The notes beneath the pieces were generated by a model. The model saw nothing but the letters and a program-made list of their open reading frames with translations. It searched no databases and was not told the origin of the DNA. Shown here piece by piece: positions 8,469-17,152 of a stretch of 64,000 bases of DNA. The position numbers and the translations under genes were made by a program. This DNA is from Pelagibius sp. (GTDB lineage Bacteria; Pseudomonadota; Alphaproteobacteria; Kiloniellales; Kiloniellaceae), in contig NZ_JANQKD010000022.1 in assembly GCF_028281305.1 (NCBI RefSeq), forward strand, positions 1-64,000. Reading direction: 5' to 3'. Within the stretch, counting starts at the first letter, position 1, and the number at the start of each line of letters is the position of its first letter.

Positions 8469-10159
8469 TGCGCAAACTCCTTCCAACTCGCGCCGTAGGT
8501 CTCCGTCGCGGCTTCCGGCGTCAGATAGCCAAGCGCCACGTCCTTTGCGACCGCCTTGGCGGGCCGGTCGGCCGCTGCGCCATAGCCGCCGCCGCCTGGG
8601 GTCTCAAGCCGAACGGCCTGCCCTCTCTCAAGCCTGATCCCCAACATCTTCGATGCGAGCGGCGGCGCGTGCCAGCCGTCCGATTGCTCATAGTGAAAGA
8701 CGTTCATTGCCGCTGCGCCACCACCAGCGGTTCCTTGCGGCGCAAAACGCCCGCGCTCGCCAAAGAGGAACGCCTCTGCCTTCTCTTCGAGCAGTTCGAT
8801 CTCGTAAACCGCGCCAAGCCCGCCGCGATGCCTCCCGGCACCGGCGCTGTCAGGCCTGAGCGCCCACTGGCGGAACATCACCGGATACGCCGCCTCCAGA
8901 ATCTCCATCGGTGGGATCGTCGCCGTCGATATTGGCGCGTTTCCATGGTTCAGGCCGTCGCTATCGATGCTGCCGCCGTGTCCGCCGCCATAGAAGCTGA
9001 ACATGACCCAAGGCTGACCATTGGCGCGCTTGCCGGCGATCGAAAGCGCGTTGATCGTGCCGTAGGCGTTTGCGACAACCCGGTCAGGCGCAGCCTGGGA
9101 CGCCGCCGCGAAAACAACGTCGATCATCCGCAGGATCGTCTCGGTATAACCGCCGACCGGGGCCGGGAACTCCGCCGAAAGCAGCGATCCCTCGGGCACG
9201 CGAACGTCGATAGGCCGCATGACACCGGCGTTGGCAGGCAGATCCGGGAAAATGTGCTTGATCGCGACATAGGCTGTGGCGACGGCGGTGGGCAGCGCGA
9301 TGTTGACCGGCCCTGCGGTGACCGGGGCCGTACCCTCGAAATCCAGCGTCATGGACTCTCCGGCGATTTCGAGAGCGACCTTGATCGGAAGCGCTGTGTC
9401 GGTGATGCCGTCATTGTCGAGATAATCGACAGCCTCCCAGCGTCCGTCGGGCAAGGACGCCAGTTCGCTGCGCATCAGCTTTTCGGCACGGTCGCCCAGC
9501 GCGTCAAGCGCCGCCTTCACCGTATCAGAGCCATATTCGTCAAGCAGTTCGTCAAGCCGCTTCGCGCCCAGATCGAGCGCTCCAAGCTGTCCGTTCAGGT
9601 CGCCCATTGCCGACTGCGGCAGACGTGTGTTGCGCAGCAGAATGTCAACGATGTCCTGATTGATCTCGCCCTTGCGCGCGAGTTTTACGGGCGGGAGAAC
9701 GAAAGCCTCCTGAAAGGCATCCGTTGCCGTGGGATTGTAGTTCCCCGGCACGGCGCCGCCGACATCGTGCCAATGGCCCACACTGGCGAGATAACAGAAC
9801 AGCTTTCCATCCCGGAAGTAGGGCCGGACGAGCCGCATGTCTGAGAGATGCGTGCCCCCGAGGTGCGCATCATTCAAGATATAGATGTCGCCATCGGCGA
9901 GATCGCCCGCCTGGGCGGACTTGTCGATCACGGCCTTCACAGTAAAAGACATGACCCCTACGAAAATCGGAAGGCCCGACTTGCCCTGAACGAGCGTATC
10001 GCCCGATTCGGCATGATAGAGACCATGGGAGGCATCGTGCGCCTCGGCGATAATCGGATTGAACGCGGCTCGGAACAACGTCGCATCCATCTCATCCGCA
10101 ATCTGCTCCATGCGCCCTGCCAGAACGGCAAGCGTGATCGGGTCGATGGCTTCAGTCAT
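8465..10159 (-). CDS. hyuB: HyuB-type hydantoinase/oxoprolinase subunit B
   Basis: The 564-residue protein carries HyuB signatures: ITLAVLAGRMEQIADEMD at the N terminus, RAAFNPIIAEAHDAS, DIYILNDAHLGGTHLSD, HWHDVGGAVPG and a C-terminal PGGGGYG segment. It is the partner of HyuA and carries the substrate-binding and metal site in this family. The start at 10159 overlaps the upstream stop (ATGA, 10156-10159) and removes a 38-residue non-conserved extension that an upstream start would add. It overlaps hyuA by 4 bases, so expression of the two subunits is likely coupled. Confidence 0.88.
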   Translation of the reverse strand: MTEAIDPITLAVLAGRMEQIADEMDATLFRAAFNPIIAEAHDASHGLYHAESGDTLVQGKSGLPIFVGVMSFTVKAVIDKSAQAGDLADGDIYILNDAHLGGTHLSDMRLVRPYFRDGKLFCYLASVGHWHDVGGAVPGNYNPTATDAFQEAFVLPPVKLARKGEINQDIVDILLRNTRLPQSAMGDLNGQLGALDLGAKRLDELLDEYGSDTVKAALDALGDRAEKLMRSELASLPDGRWEAVDYLDNDGITDTALPIKVALEIAGESMTLDFEGTAPVTAGPVNIALPTAVATAYVAIKHIFPDLPANAGVMRPIDVRVPEGSLLSAEFPAPVGGYTETILRMIDVVFAAASQAAPDRVVANAYGTINALSIAGKRANGQPWVMFSFYGGGHGGSIDSDGLNHGNAPISTATIPPMEILEAAYPVMFRQWALRPDSAGAGRHRGGLGAVYEIELLEEKAEAFLFGERGRFAPQGTAGGGAAAMNVFHYEQSDGWHAPPLASKMLGIRLERGQAVRLETPGGGGYGAAADRPAKAVAKDVALGYLTPEAATETYGASWKEFAQ

Positions 10160-10716
10160 TGCGCACGCACCTCCGCGATGTCGTTCCAGACCTCCTGCCT
10201 GGCGATCCGGCCTTCCCTCACTTCGAAACGGTCGATGAAGCGGATGCCGTCGAAGGGGCTTCCATCGGGCCATTCCCCGAAAAGGACGCCGCGGACGTAA
10301 ACGACCGAGACGCTCCCGTTATGAAAGGCTTCGACGACTTCCCCATTCTTCTTTACGAAGCGGTATCTGCCTTTCGCCCAGTCAACGACTTCCGCAAGGG
10401 ATTTCATGGGCCGGGTGCCCGGAAAGAAAGTCTCGAATTCGTCGTCCAGGAATGCCTGGGCTGCTGCGAGATCCCTTGCTTCCATCGCAGCAAGGTAGTT
10501 CTTCACAAGCACCGTCGGGTCGGGAGCCGCAGGGGCGGGCTGACGGTGGCGCCCCCCGCGGGCATAGGCTTCAGCAGGATATTCATGAAGCATGACCGTG
10601 ATCGCTTCGTCGGGTGCCGGAACGACAAAGCGGACCGCGTCGGTCAGGGCCGAGGTCAGACGGACCTTCTCCCCATCGCCGTATCCTTCGAGAATATGTG
10701 CCTCGACAACCGGCAT
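10156..10716 (-). CDS. Tautomerase-like domain fused to an NTF2/SnoaL-like domain
   Basis: The 186-residue protein is the first gene of the operon. The start at 10716 gives a mature N terminus of Pro (MPVVEAHILEGYG), the catalytic residue of 4-oxalocrotonate-type tautomerases, and places GGAGG six bases upstream; an ATG two codons earlier sits directly on that ribosome site. Residues 1-60 are tautomerase-like (VEAHILEGYGDGEKVRLTSALTDAV). Residues 75-186 look like an NTF2/SnoaL cone (NYLAAMEARDLAAAQAFLDDEFE, then FIDRFEVREGRIARQEVWND). Both domain types handle enolisable acids or small hydrophobic ligands. A fused pair could isomerise an unsaturated or enol acid before HyuAB or the lyase acts (inference). 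Confidence 0.72.
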   Translation of the reverse strand: MPVVEAHILEGYGDGEKVRLTSALTDAVRFVVPAPDEAITVMLHEYPAEAYARGGRHRQPAPAAPDPTVLVKNYLAAMEARDLAAAQAFLDDEFETFFPGTRPMKSLAEVVDWAKGRYRFVKKNGEVVEAFHNGSVSVVYVRGVLFGEWPDGSPFDGIRFIDRFEVREGRIARQEVWNDIAEVRAQ

Positions 10717-10732
10717 TTTCATCCTCCCAAAA

Positions 10733-10777
10733 ATATGTCCTTTCCATATAACAGGTTTTGGGCTATGCAAAGGTCAA
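10733..10777 (-). promoter_or_regulatory. Probable promoter and operator of the divergent catabolic locus
   Basis: Read on the minus strand, TTGACC (10772-10777) and TGTTAT (10748-10753) form a -35/-10 pair spaced by 18 bases, upstream of the tautomerase-fusion gene. Just downstream lies the inverted repeat ATATG-N7-CATAT (10733-10749), a possible GntR-family site. The gntR gene starts at 10862 on the other strand, so this spacer probably controls both units. Confidence 0.4.
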
Positions 10778-10861
10778 AATAAATGTTGAGGACTGATCAG
10801 GCAGGCTTGCCCGTACGCCGTCAACGCGAGGCGCCGGGCGTCCAAAGGGAGGAATGCGGCG

Positions 10862-11656
10862 GTGGCCATCCACCCGCAATCGACACTTCCAGAAGGTGGC
10901 AAGGCGCGCCGCGTCTACTTGCTGCTGCGCGACGACATCGCCAATGACCGCTACTCCGAAGGAGCGCTGCTGCCGGGCGAACACCGGCTGGCGGAAAGGT
11001 TTGATGTCAGCCGCGTTACCGTTCGGCGCGCGCTTGGTGCACTCGCAGACGACGGATGGATCGAGAAGCGGACCGGCGCAGGATCCATGGTTCTACCGCG
11101 GGACAGGGCCGATGCACAGATTGCGGCAAACTTCGCGACGCTGATCCCCCAACTCGTCGAGTTCGACAAGCGGACCACGGCGCGGCTTCTGTCCTTCTCA
11201 TACGGTCCTGCGCCGGCTGGGGTCGCCGCAGCGCTCGGCCTTGCCAAGAGCAGCAAGATACAGACCGCGGTGCGCGTCCGGTTCTCCGACGGCAAGCCGT
11301 TTTCGCACCTGACGACCCATGTCCCCGAAGACATCGCCCGCAGTTACGACGAAGCCGATCTCGCCACGCAACCGCTGTTTCGACTGCTCGAACGCAGCGG
11401 CGTGCGGGTCGAGAGCGCCCATCAATCGGTCACGGCCACTCTGGCCGCACCCGATGTCGCAGAAGCCCTTGGCGTTTCCGTTGGTTCGGCTCTCTTGTCA
11501 TTGCGCCGTGTTGTCAGGGATGCGGACGGGCGGGGGGTCGAGCACCTGTCCGCGCTTTACCGGCCGGATCTATTCAGGCTGGAGATGAGTCTCACCCGCG
11601 TCGGCGCCGACGAAGCGCGGCACTGGGAGCCGGTCATCGGGCCACGAGAAGAATGA
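10862..11656 (+). CDS. GntR-family regulator (HutC/FarR type with UTRA domain)
   Basis: The 264-residue protein has an N-terminal winged helix (YLLLRDDIANDRYSEGALLPGEHRLAERFDVSRVTVRRAL, residues about 17-60, then a wing KRTGAGSMV) and a C-terminal UTRA ligand domain (residues about 95-250, with HLTTHVPEDIA and LSALYRPDLFRLE). UTRA domains bind small acids, sugars or amino acids, and these proteins usually repress the adjacent catabolic operon. A GTG start at 10862 follows GGAGG by nine bases. The stop overlaps the LeuC-like start (ATGA, 11653-11656), so the regulator is the first gene of the hydratase/TRAP operon and probably autoregulates it and the divergent hyu operon. Confidence 0.88.
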   Translation: MAIHPQSTLPEGGKARRVYLLLRDDIANDRYSEGALLPGEHRLAERFDVSRVTVRRALGALADDGWIEKRTGAGSMVLPRDRADAQIAANFATLIPQLVEFDKRTTARLLSFSYGPAPAGVAAALGLAKSSKIQTAVRVRFSDGKPFSHLTTHVPEDIARSYDEADLATQPLFRLLERSGVRVESAHQSVTATLAAPDVAEALGVSVGSALLSLRRVVRDADGRGVEHLSALYRPDLFRLEMSLTRVGADEARHWEPVIGPREE

Positions 11657-13044
11657 GGACCCTGCTCGACAAGCTCTGGGACAGTCACGAGATCCACCGC
11701 CGCGACGATGGTTCAAGTCTTCTCTGGGTCGACCGGCACCTCGTGCACGAGGGGTCGCACCACGCTTTCGCGAAACTCGCCGAACGGGGACTGCCTGTTG
11801 CTGAACCCGGTTTGACCACGGGCGTGGTCGATCACTACGCCCCTACCCGCGGTCCGGCACCGGATCCCGGGATCGCGAGGATGATCGCCCAGCTTGAGCG
11901 CAACGCCTCGATGCACGGCATTGCGTACTATGGTCTCGGCGATCCCCGCCAGGGGATCGTCCATGTTGTCGGCCCCGAGCAGGGCCTGACGCTGCCCGGC
12001 CTGCTTATCAACTGTGGGGACAGCCACACCTCAACACACGGTGCATTCGGGGCGCTGGCTTTCGGAATCGGCGCGACCGAGGTTGCGCACGTTCTGGCGA
12101 CCCAGACAGTCTGGCAGAAGAAACCCAAATCGATGCGGATCACGGTCTCCGGCGCCCTGGGGCCGGGTGTCGGCGCCAAGGACCTGGCCCTTGCATGGAT
12201 CGCCACGCTTGGCGCCGACGGCGCGCGTGGATACGCGATCGAGTACGCCGGCGCAGCGGTTTCCGCACTTTCGATGGAGGGGCGCATGACACTCTGCAAT
12301 CTTTCCATCGAAGGCGGCGCCCGCTTCGGAATGGTCGCCCCGGACGAGACCACCCTTGCCTACATCAACGGGCGCCCCCACGCACCCTCCGGCGCGGCTT
12401 GGGAGAAAGCCGTCGAGACCTGGTCGGCCCTGCCGACCGACGAGGACGCCGCCTTCGACCGGGAAGTGACGATTGAGGCGGTCGAGATCGCACCAATCGT
12501 AACCTGGGGTGTGTCCCCTGAGGATGCTCTGCCGGTGACTGCGGCGGTGCCCGACCCGAGCAAGCTTGAAGGCGCGAAAGCCGACCGCGTTCGCGCCGCA
12601 ATCGACTACATGGACCTGACACCGGGCCGTGCCCTCTCGGAGGTCGCCGTCGATCAGGTTTTCATCGGCTCCTGCACCAACGCCCGTATCGAAGACCTGC
12701 GCGCCGCCGCGGCAGTCTTGAGCGGCCGAAAGTCCAAGGTCCCGGGGCTGGTGTCACCCGGCTCGCAGGTCATCAAGGCGCAGGCTGAGGCCGAGGGCCT
12801 CGACCGGATCTTCATCGAAGCGGGGCTCGAATGGGTCGGTGCGGGATGCTCCATGTGCGTGGCAATGAACGGCGATGTCGTCGCGCCCGGCAAGCGCTGC
12901 GCCTCAAGCACGAACCGCAACTTCCCGGGCCGCCAGGGACGGGGTGCACGCACCCATCTGATGTCCCCCGCGATGGTCGCCGCTGCTGCCGTAACGGGTC
13001 ACCTGACCGATGTCCGCCCGCTCCTTGAAGGAAGGAGCGTGTGA
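11653..13044 (+). CDS. LeuC-like [4Fe-4S] hydratase large subunit
   Basis: The 463-residue aconitase-superfamily protein has the three cluster cysteines in FIGSCTNAR and GCSMCVAMNGD, plus the GDSHTSTHGAFGALAFGIG and TRG substrate region. The start (ATG 11653) overlaps gntR. It pairs with the LeuD-like small subunit. The family includes isopropylmalate isomerase, homoaconitase, citraconate/methylmalate hydratase and dimethylmaleate hydratase (DmdA). No leuB or leuA is nearby, and the neighbours are a TRAP transporter and a PEPM/ICL lyase, so a catabolic hydratase acting on a substituted maleate is more likely than leucine biosynthesis (inference). Confidence 0.88.
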   Translation: MRTLLDKLWDSHEIHRRDDGSSLLWVDRHLVHEGSHHAFAKLAERGLPVAEPGLTTGVVDHYAPTRGPAPDPGIARMIAQLERNASMHGIAYYGLGDPRQGIVHVVGPEQGLTLPGLLINCGDSHTSTHGAFGALAFGIGATEVAHVLATQTVWQKKPKSMRITVSGALGPGVGAKDLALAWIATLGADGARGYAIEYAGAAVSALSMEGRMTLCNLSIEGGARFGMVAPDETTLAYINGRPHAPSGAAWEKAVETWSALPTDEDAAFDREVTIEAVEIAPIVTWGVSPEDALPVTAAVPDPSKLEGAKADRVRAAIDYMDLTPGRALSEVAVDQVFIGSCTNARIEDLRAAAAVLSGRKSKVPGLVSPGSQVIKAQAEAEGLDRIFIEAGLEWVGAGCSMCVAMNGDVVAPGKRCASSTNRNFPGRQGRGARTHLMSPAMVAAAAVTGHLTDVRPLLEGRSV

Positions 13045-13655
13045 TGCACGGATGGACCGAACACGTCGGCCCGGCCGTGGCGCTCGACCGCGAAAGCGTC
13101 GACACCGACCAGCTCATCCCAGCCCGGTTCATGGTGACACCGCGGTCGGAAGGCTATGGGCGCTTCCTGTTGAACGACCTGCGGTACGACCCCGACGGCG
13201 CTCCGGTCCCAGATTTCCCGCTCAACCGGCACCCGGAAGCCTCCATTCTCGTCAGCCGGCGCAACTTCGGCAGCGGCTCCAGTCGCGAGGCTGCGGTCTA
13301 CGCGCTTGTTGATTTCGGTTTCCGCGTCGTCGTCGCGCCGAGCTTCGGCGACATCTTCGCGAGCAATGCCGTGAACAACGGTCTACTGCCCGCCCGCGTC
13401 GAGACTGTGGACGAGATGCTTCATGCATTGGGCGCCGAGACGCTGCCCGCAAAGGCGGACCTTGAAGCCCAGTCCGTGACGGTCGGCGGCATCACCCGGT
13501 CCTTCGAGATTGATCCCGCCTGGCGGGAGAAGCTCATCAACGGCTGGGACGACATCGATCTGACCATGGCAAGGCGACAGCAGATCGCCGCCTTCCGGGC
13601 AAAGCACTCAGAGGCAGCGCCATGGGTCTTCGCAAACGAGCAGGGAAGCACATGA
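13044..13655 (+). CDS. LeuD-like hydratase small subunit
   Basis: The 203-residue swivelling-domain subunit has VDTDQLIPARFM at the substrate loop, RNFGSGSSREAAVYAL (the signature that binds substrate carboxylates) and a typical C-terminal helix pair. ATG at 13044 is chosen since GAAGGAG ends six bases upstream; GTG at 13041 is too close. The start overlaps the large-subunit stop as TGATG. It completes the hydratase of the preceding gene; substrate choice in this family is set mainly by this subunit's loop, which here reads ARFMVTPRSEGYG and differs from textbook LeuD. Confidence 0.87.
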   Translation: MHGWTEHVGPAVALDRESVDTDQLIPARFMVTPRSEGYGRFLLNDLRYDPDGAPVPDFPLNRHPEASILVSRRNFGSGSSREAAVYALVDFGFRVVVAPSFGDIFASNAVNNGLLPARVETVDEMLHALGAETLPAKADLEAQSVTVGGITRSFEIDPAWREKLINGWDDIDLTMARRQQIAAFRAKHSEAAPWVFANEQGST

Positions 13656-13731
13656 ACACGGGGACCGGAGACCGGCCCCTTCACAGGGAGGCCAAAGGGC
13701 TGCCCGATTGGGTAAAGAGGAGACAACGCCC

Positions 13732-14745
13732 ATGAAGATGAACCTCATCGCCGGACTCGTCGCCGGCTCCACCGCTATGGCGAGCGCGGCCTACGCCGAG
13801 GAGACCATCACCGCAGTCCACGCGTTCCCCGAAACGCTGATCTACACCCAAAGCTTCCTGGCCTTCGTCGACAAGGTGAACGAAGCGGGCGCAGGCGTTG
13901 TGCAGATCGAAGTCCGGGGCGGGCCCGAAGCCATCGGCATGTTCCAGCAGCCAGATGCGGTGCGCGACGGAATCGTCGACATGGTCTATACGCCCGGCTC
14001 GTTCTACGGCGGTGCCTTGCCCGAAAAAGACGCGCTGGTTGCATCGAACCTGACGGCTATCGAGACGCGGCAGAATGGCGGCATCGAACTGATCGACCAG
14101 ATTCACCAGGAGAAGATGGGCCTGAAGTACCTCGGCTGGTTCGACAGCGGTGTGTGCTACAACCTCTGGACCCGGGACGAGCCCAGCTTCGACGCCGACG
14201 GCAACCTTGAAGTCGAAGGCCTGAAGCTTCGCGGCAATGCCGTCTACAACGCCTTCTTCGCGAACTATCTCGGCGCTCAGGTCATCGACCTGCCGACCGG
14301 TGAAGTCTATGCCGCCCTTCAGCGCGGTGTCGTCGATGCAACCGGCTGGACCCAGATTGGTCTGATCGACCTGAAGTGGAACGAATTCCTCAACTACCGG
14401 ATCGAGCCCTGCTTCTTCTCCACCGACCTTGGCGTGATCGTGAACCTCGACAGGTGGAACGCGCTGAGCCCAGAGGCCCAGAAGATCGTGCAGGACGTAG
14501 CGATCCAGCACGAGATCGACAGCGTCAACGCGCTCCGGACGAAGCGGGATGAGGACTTTGCCGCCCTTGACGCGCAAGGCATGAAGGTCGTCTCGCTGGA
14601 AGGCGAGGCGAAGGCCAACTACCTGCTTGCCGCTCGCGAGAAGAACTGGGAGCGGATGCAGGGGCTTATGGCCGAGCATCCGATGGGTACCGCAAACTAC
14701 GACCGGCTGATCGAGCTCTTCTACGATCCCGAAGCCGACAAGTAA
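13732..14745 (+). CDS. dctP: TRAP transporter substrate-binding protein (DctP family)
   Basis: The 337-residue protein starts with a signal peptide (MKMNLIAGLVAGSTAMASAAYA, cleavage near residue 22) and is periplasmic. The DctP fold shows in the Arg-containing strand LKLRGNAVYNAFF, where Arg usually binds the substrate carboxylate, and in DLPTGEVYAALQRGVVDATGW. It should bind an organic acid and deliver it to DctQM. The ATG at 13732 follows a GAGGAG ribosome site; an upstream in-frame ATG at 13708 would spoil the signal peptide. It lies 76 bp after the hydratase genes, so its ligand is probably the substrate of the locus. Confidence 0.88.
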   Translation: MKMNLIAGLVAGSTAMASAAYAEETITAVHAFPETLIYTQSFLAFVDKVNEAGAGVVQIEVRGGPEAIGMFQQPDAVRDGIVDMVYTPGSFYGGALPEKDALVASNLTAIETRQNGGIELIDQIHQEKMGLKYLGWFDSGVCYNLWTRDEPSFDADGNLEVEGLKLRGNAVYNAFFANYLGAQVIDLPTGEVYAALQRGVVDATGWTQIGLIDLKWNEFLNYRIEPCFFSTDLGVIVNLDRWNALSPEAQKIVQDVAIQHEIDSVNALRTKRDEDFAALDAQGMKVVSLEGEAKANYLLAAREKNWERMQGLMAEHPMGTANYDRLIELFYDPEADK

Positions 14746-14756
14746 TAACTTGAGGC

Positions 14757-14787
14757 CTGGCCCGGACGGCGCGAACGTCCGGGCCAG
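14757..14787 (+). terminator. Intercistronic 12-bp hairpin after dctP (attenuator-like)
   Basis: Arms CTGGCCCGGACG (14757-14768) and CGTCCGGGCCAG (14776-14787) pair perfectly over a 7-nt loop; only a weak CCTTTGT follows. It is likely to stabilise the dctP mRNA or partly stop transcription, so that the binding protein is made in excess over the membrane subunits. Confidence 0.6.
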
Positions 14788-14805
14788 CCTTTGTCCGGAG
14801 AGCAG

Positions 14806-15312
14806 ATGCGCCCGATAGTCCGCCTCTATGACCTGCTGCTCTATGGCATGGCCTTGATCGCGGCGGCGACGCTCGTCTGGCTTATGGTTTCAGTGGTGAC
14901 CTCCGTCGCCATGCGGAACCTCGGGGTGCAGCCTTTCGCGTGGTTGTTCACATCTGCCGAGTACGGGCTCCTTTACATGACCATGCTTGGCGCGCCCTGG
15001 CTCGTCCGGGAAAAGGGTCACGTCCACATCGAGCTTGTGACGGCGGCGCTTCCCGGCGGACTTCGGCGGATCGTCAGCAGGCTCATCGCCGCCGCCTGCG
15101 TCGCTGTCTCTCTGATCCTGGCCTGGTACGGGCTTGAGCTTTTCCTGACGAATGTGGAACGCAACGATTACGACGTGCGCGCCTACTTCTTCCCGCGCTG
15201 GATGCTGACCATCAGCTTCCCCCTCGCCTTCACCGTGATGGCCATCGAGTTTGCGCGCTTCGTATTCGGCCCGCAGCTCATGCACTCGGGCGAAGCGGGA
15301 ATCCACGAGTAA
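14806..15312 (+). CDS. dctQ: TRAP transporter small membrane subunit (DctQ family)
   Basis: The 168-residue inner-membrane protein has four predicted spans (around LLLYGMALIAAATLVWLMV, FTSAEYGLLYMTMLGAPW, LIAAACVAVSLILAWYGL, LTISFPLAFTVMAIEF). The REKGHVHIELV stretch is typical of DctQ. ATG 14806 is preceded by GGAG at five bases; an in-frame TTG at 14791 is a weaker choice. The stop overlaps the dctM start (TAATG). Confidence 0.85.
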   Translation: MRPIVRLYDLLLYGMALIAAATLVWLMVSVVTSVAMRNLGVQPFAWLFTSAEYGLLYMTMLGAPWLVREKGHVHIELVTAALPGGLRRIVSRLIAAACVAVSLILAWYGLELFLTNVERNDYDVRAYFFPRWMLTISFPLAFTVMAIEFARFVFGPQLMHSGEAGIHE

Positions 15313-16622
15313 TGGAGTGGTACGAGGCGCTGGGGCTGCTCGTCGGCTCGATTTTGATTCTGATGGCGCTCGGCATGCCAGTGGCGTTGGCTTTCCTCGC
15401 CGCGAACATCCTTGGCGCATGGATCTTCATGGGGGGCGAGCGGGGGGTCGTTGCGCTCTTGAACAACGGCTGGGGCTCGCTGACGAAGTTCGCGCTGGTA
15501 CCGATTCCACTCTTTCTTCTGATGGGTGAGATCTTCTTTCACACCGGTCTTGGCGGGCGCATGTTCTCGGCCATCGACAGGCTGCTGGGACGGCTGCCCG
15601 GACGGCTGAGCTATGTAACGGTCCTGGGCGGCACAGGCTTTTCGACGCTTTCCGGCTCATCGATGGGATCCACCGCCCTTCTCGGATCCCTCATGGTCCC
15701 GGAAATGACCAAGCGCGGTTACAAGAAGTACATGTCGATCGGGCCGATCCTTGGCACCGGGGGACTCGCAATCATCATTCCGCCATCGGCGCTGGCCGTG
15801 TTGCTGGCGACGCTTGCCCAGATTGATGTTGGCGCCCTTCTGATTGCCGGCATCATTCCCGGGCTTATCCTTGCAGCGCTCTATATCGGAACGATCTACC
15901 TTCAGACGCGGCTCGATCCGGAGGCCGCTCCGGCCTACGACGTTCCCCCGCAAAGCGTCGCGGAGAAGCTAGGTCTTCTCCTGCGCGATGTGGTGCCGAT
16001 GATCGGTCTCATGGTCCTCATCGTCGTGATGATGATCAACGGGATTGTCACCCCGTCGGAGGCCGCCGCCTTCGGGGCCCTGGGCGTTCTCTTGCTTGCG
16101 ATCATCTACCGCTGCCTGACCTGGGAAGCCATCAAGAACTCCGTCCGCAGCGCGCTCAGGGTCACCCTCATGGCTTATCTGATCGTTTTCGGATCGGCGA
16201 CCTTCAGCCAGCTCCTCGCCTTCTCCGGGGCATCCCGCGGTCTGATCACCTGGGCGACCGGCTTCGATCTGGATCCCGTCGCCATGCTCCTTGTCATGTT
16301 CGGAGTTCTGTTGATCCTTGGGATGTTCATGGAGCAGATATCGATCATGCTGCTCACCGTCCCGATTTTTTTCCCCTTGGCGATGAGCCTGGGGTTCGAC
16401 CCGATCTGGTTCGGGCTCATCATGATGCTCGCTCTCGAGATCAGCTTTACGACACCGCCCTTCGGGCTCCTGCTCTTCGTGATGAAGGGCGTCGCACCGT
16501 CCGATACGACAATGCGCGAGATCTACCTCTCGGCCATGCCATTCATCATCTGCTCGCTGATCTTGGTGGCACTTCTGATCATGTTCCCACCGCTCGCAAC
16601 CTGGCTGCCACAAACCGGCTAG
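15312..16622 (+). CDS. dctM: TRAP transporter large permease (DctM family)
   Basis: The 436-residue polytopic protein has the DctM pattern: an N-terminal hairpin (GLLVGSILILMALGMPVALAFL), the GTGGLAIIIPPSALAV and GFIGLV-type re-entrant segments, and a second half with FMEQISIMLLTVPIFFP and the conserved TPPFGLLLF motif. It uses a sodium gradient to import the ligand bound by DctP. It is the last gene of the plus-strand operon; 156 bp separate it from the convergent haem locus, where I see no clear terminator. Confidence 0.88.
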   Translation: MEWYEALGLLVGSILILMALGMPVALAFLAANILGAWIFMGGERGVVALLNNGWGSLTKFALVPIPLFLLMGEIFFHTGLGGRMFSAIDRLLGRLPGRLSYVTVLGGTGFSTLSGSSMGSTALLGSLMVPEMTKRGYKKYMSIGPILGTGGLAIIIPPSALAVLLATLAQIDVGALLIAGIIPGLILAALYIGTIYLQTRLDPEAAPAYDVPPQSVAEKLGLLLRDVVPMIGLMVLIVVMMINGIVTPSEAAAFGALGVLLLAIIYRCLTWEAIKNSVRSALRVTLMAYLIVFGSATFSQLLAFSGASRGLITWATGFDLDPVAMLLVMFGVLLILGMFMEQISIMLLTVPIFFPLAMSLGFDPIWFGLIMMLALEISFTTPPFGLLLFVMKGVAPSDTTMREIYLSAMPFIICSLILVALLIMFPPLATWLPQTG

Positions 16623-16778
16623 AGGGCATAGATTCGTTTTTGTCTGCGCGAGCCAGACACGACGAAGCCCCGCCTTGGAGACCGCCCTCTCAGTGCAGCG
16701 TGCGATCCTCAGCCATCAAGATCCATATGGACAAGGCCACGGCTCACGGGCTGGCCCAGTTGCCGTCGCGTGATCGTC

Positions 16779-17090
16779 TTACTTCATGTGCTGGACCACG
16801 TCGAAGCCTTCGAAGTGCGGACCTTCCAGGTACATGTGTCGGTTTCCACCGGCGGATCGGTGGGCTTCGCGGAAGGCTTCCGACTTCGTCCAGGCTTCGA
16901 AGTCCTCGCGCGAGGCCCAGAGGGTGTGGGAGGAGTAGAGCCGGTAGTCCTCGTGCTCGGGTCCCTTGAGCAGGTGAAACTCGACGAAGCCGGGCACGTC
17001 CTTCAACCGGCTGTCGCGGCCTTTCCAGACCTCCTCGAACTCGGTCTCGTGGCCGTGGCGCACCTGAAAGCGGTTCATGGCGATGTACAT
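16779..17090 (-). CDS. Haem-degrading monooxygenase, IsdG/HmuQ-type ABM-fold protein
   Basis: The 103-residue protein is one ferredoxin-like ABM domain. It keeps the IsdG-family triad at the expected spacing: Asn6 (MYIAMNRF), Trp67 (DFEAWTKS) and His77 (FREAHRS). These enzymes open the haem ring in the cytosol and release iron. ATG at 17090 follows GGAGG by five bases; a longer upstream extension lacks family features. It is the last gene of the haem operon, 62 bp after the hmuV stop, which supports a haem rather than an antibiotic-oxidation role. Similar genes were described as HmuQ/HmuD in rhizobia. Confidence 0.83.
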   Translation of the reverse strand: MYIAMNRFQVRHGHETEFEEVWKGRDSRLKDVPGFVEFHLLKGPEHEDYRLYSSHTLWASREDFEAWTKSEAFREAHRSAGGNRHMYLEGPHFEGFDVVQHMK

Positions 17091-17152
17091 TCGATCCTCC
17101 AGTGATCCGGATAAGGGGTTGCTGTGATTGGCATCTGTGAGACTCCCCGCCA

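Noticed and set aside
11056-11652. 199-codon N-terminal extension of the LeuC-like frame
   Set aside because: It runs within gntR in another frame; the ATG at 11653 matches the LeuC family start.
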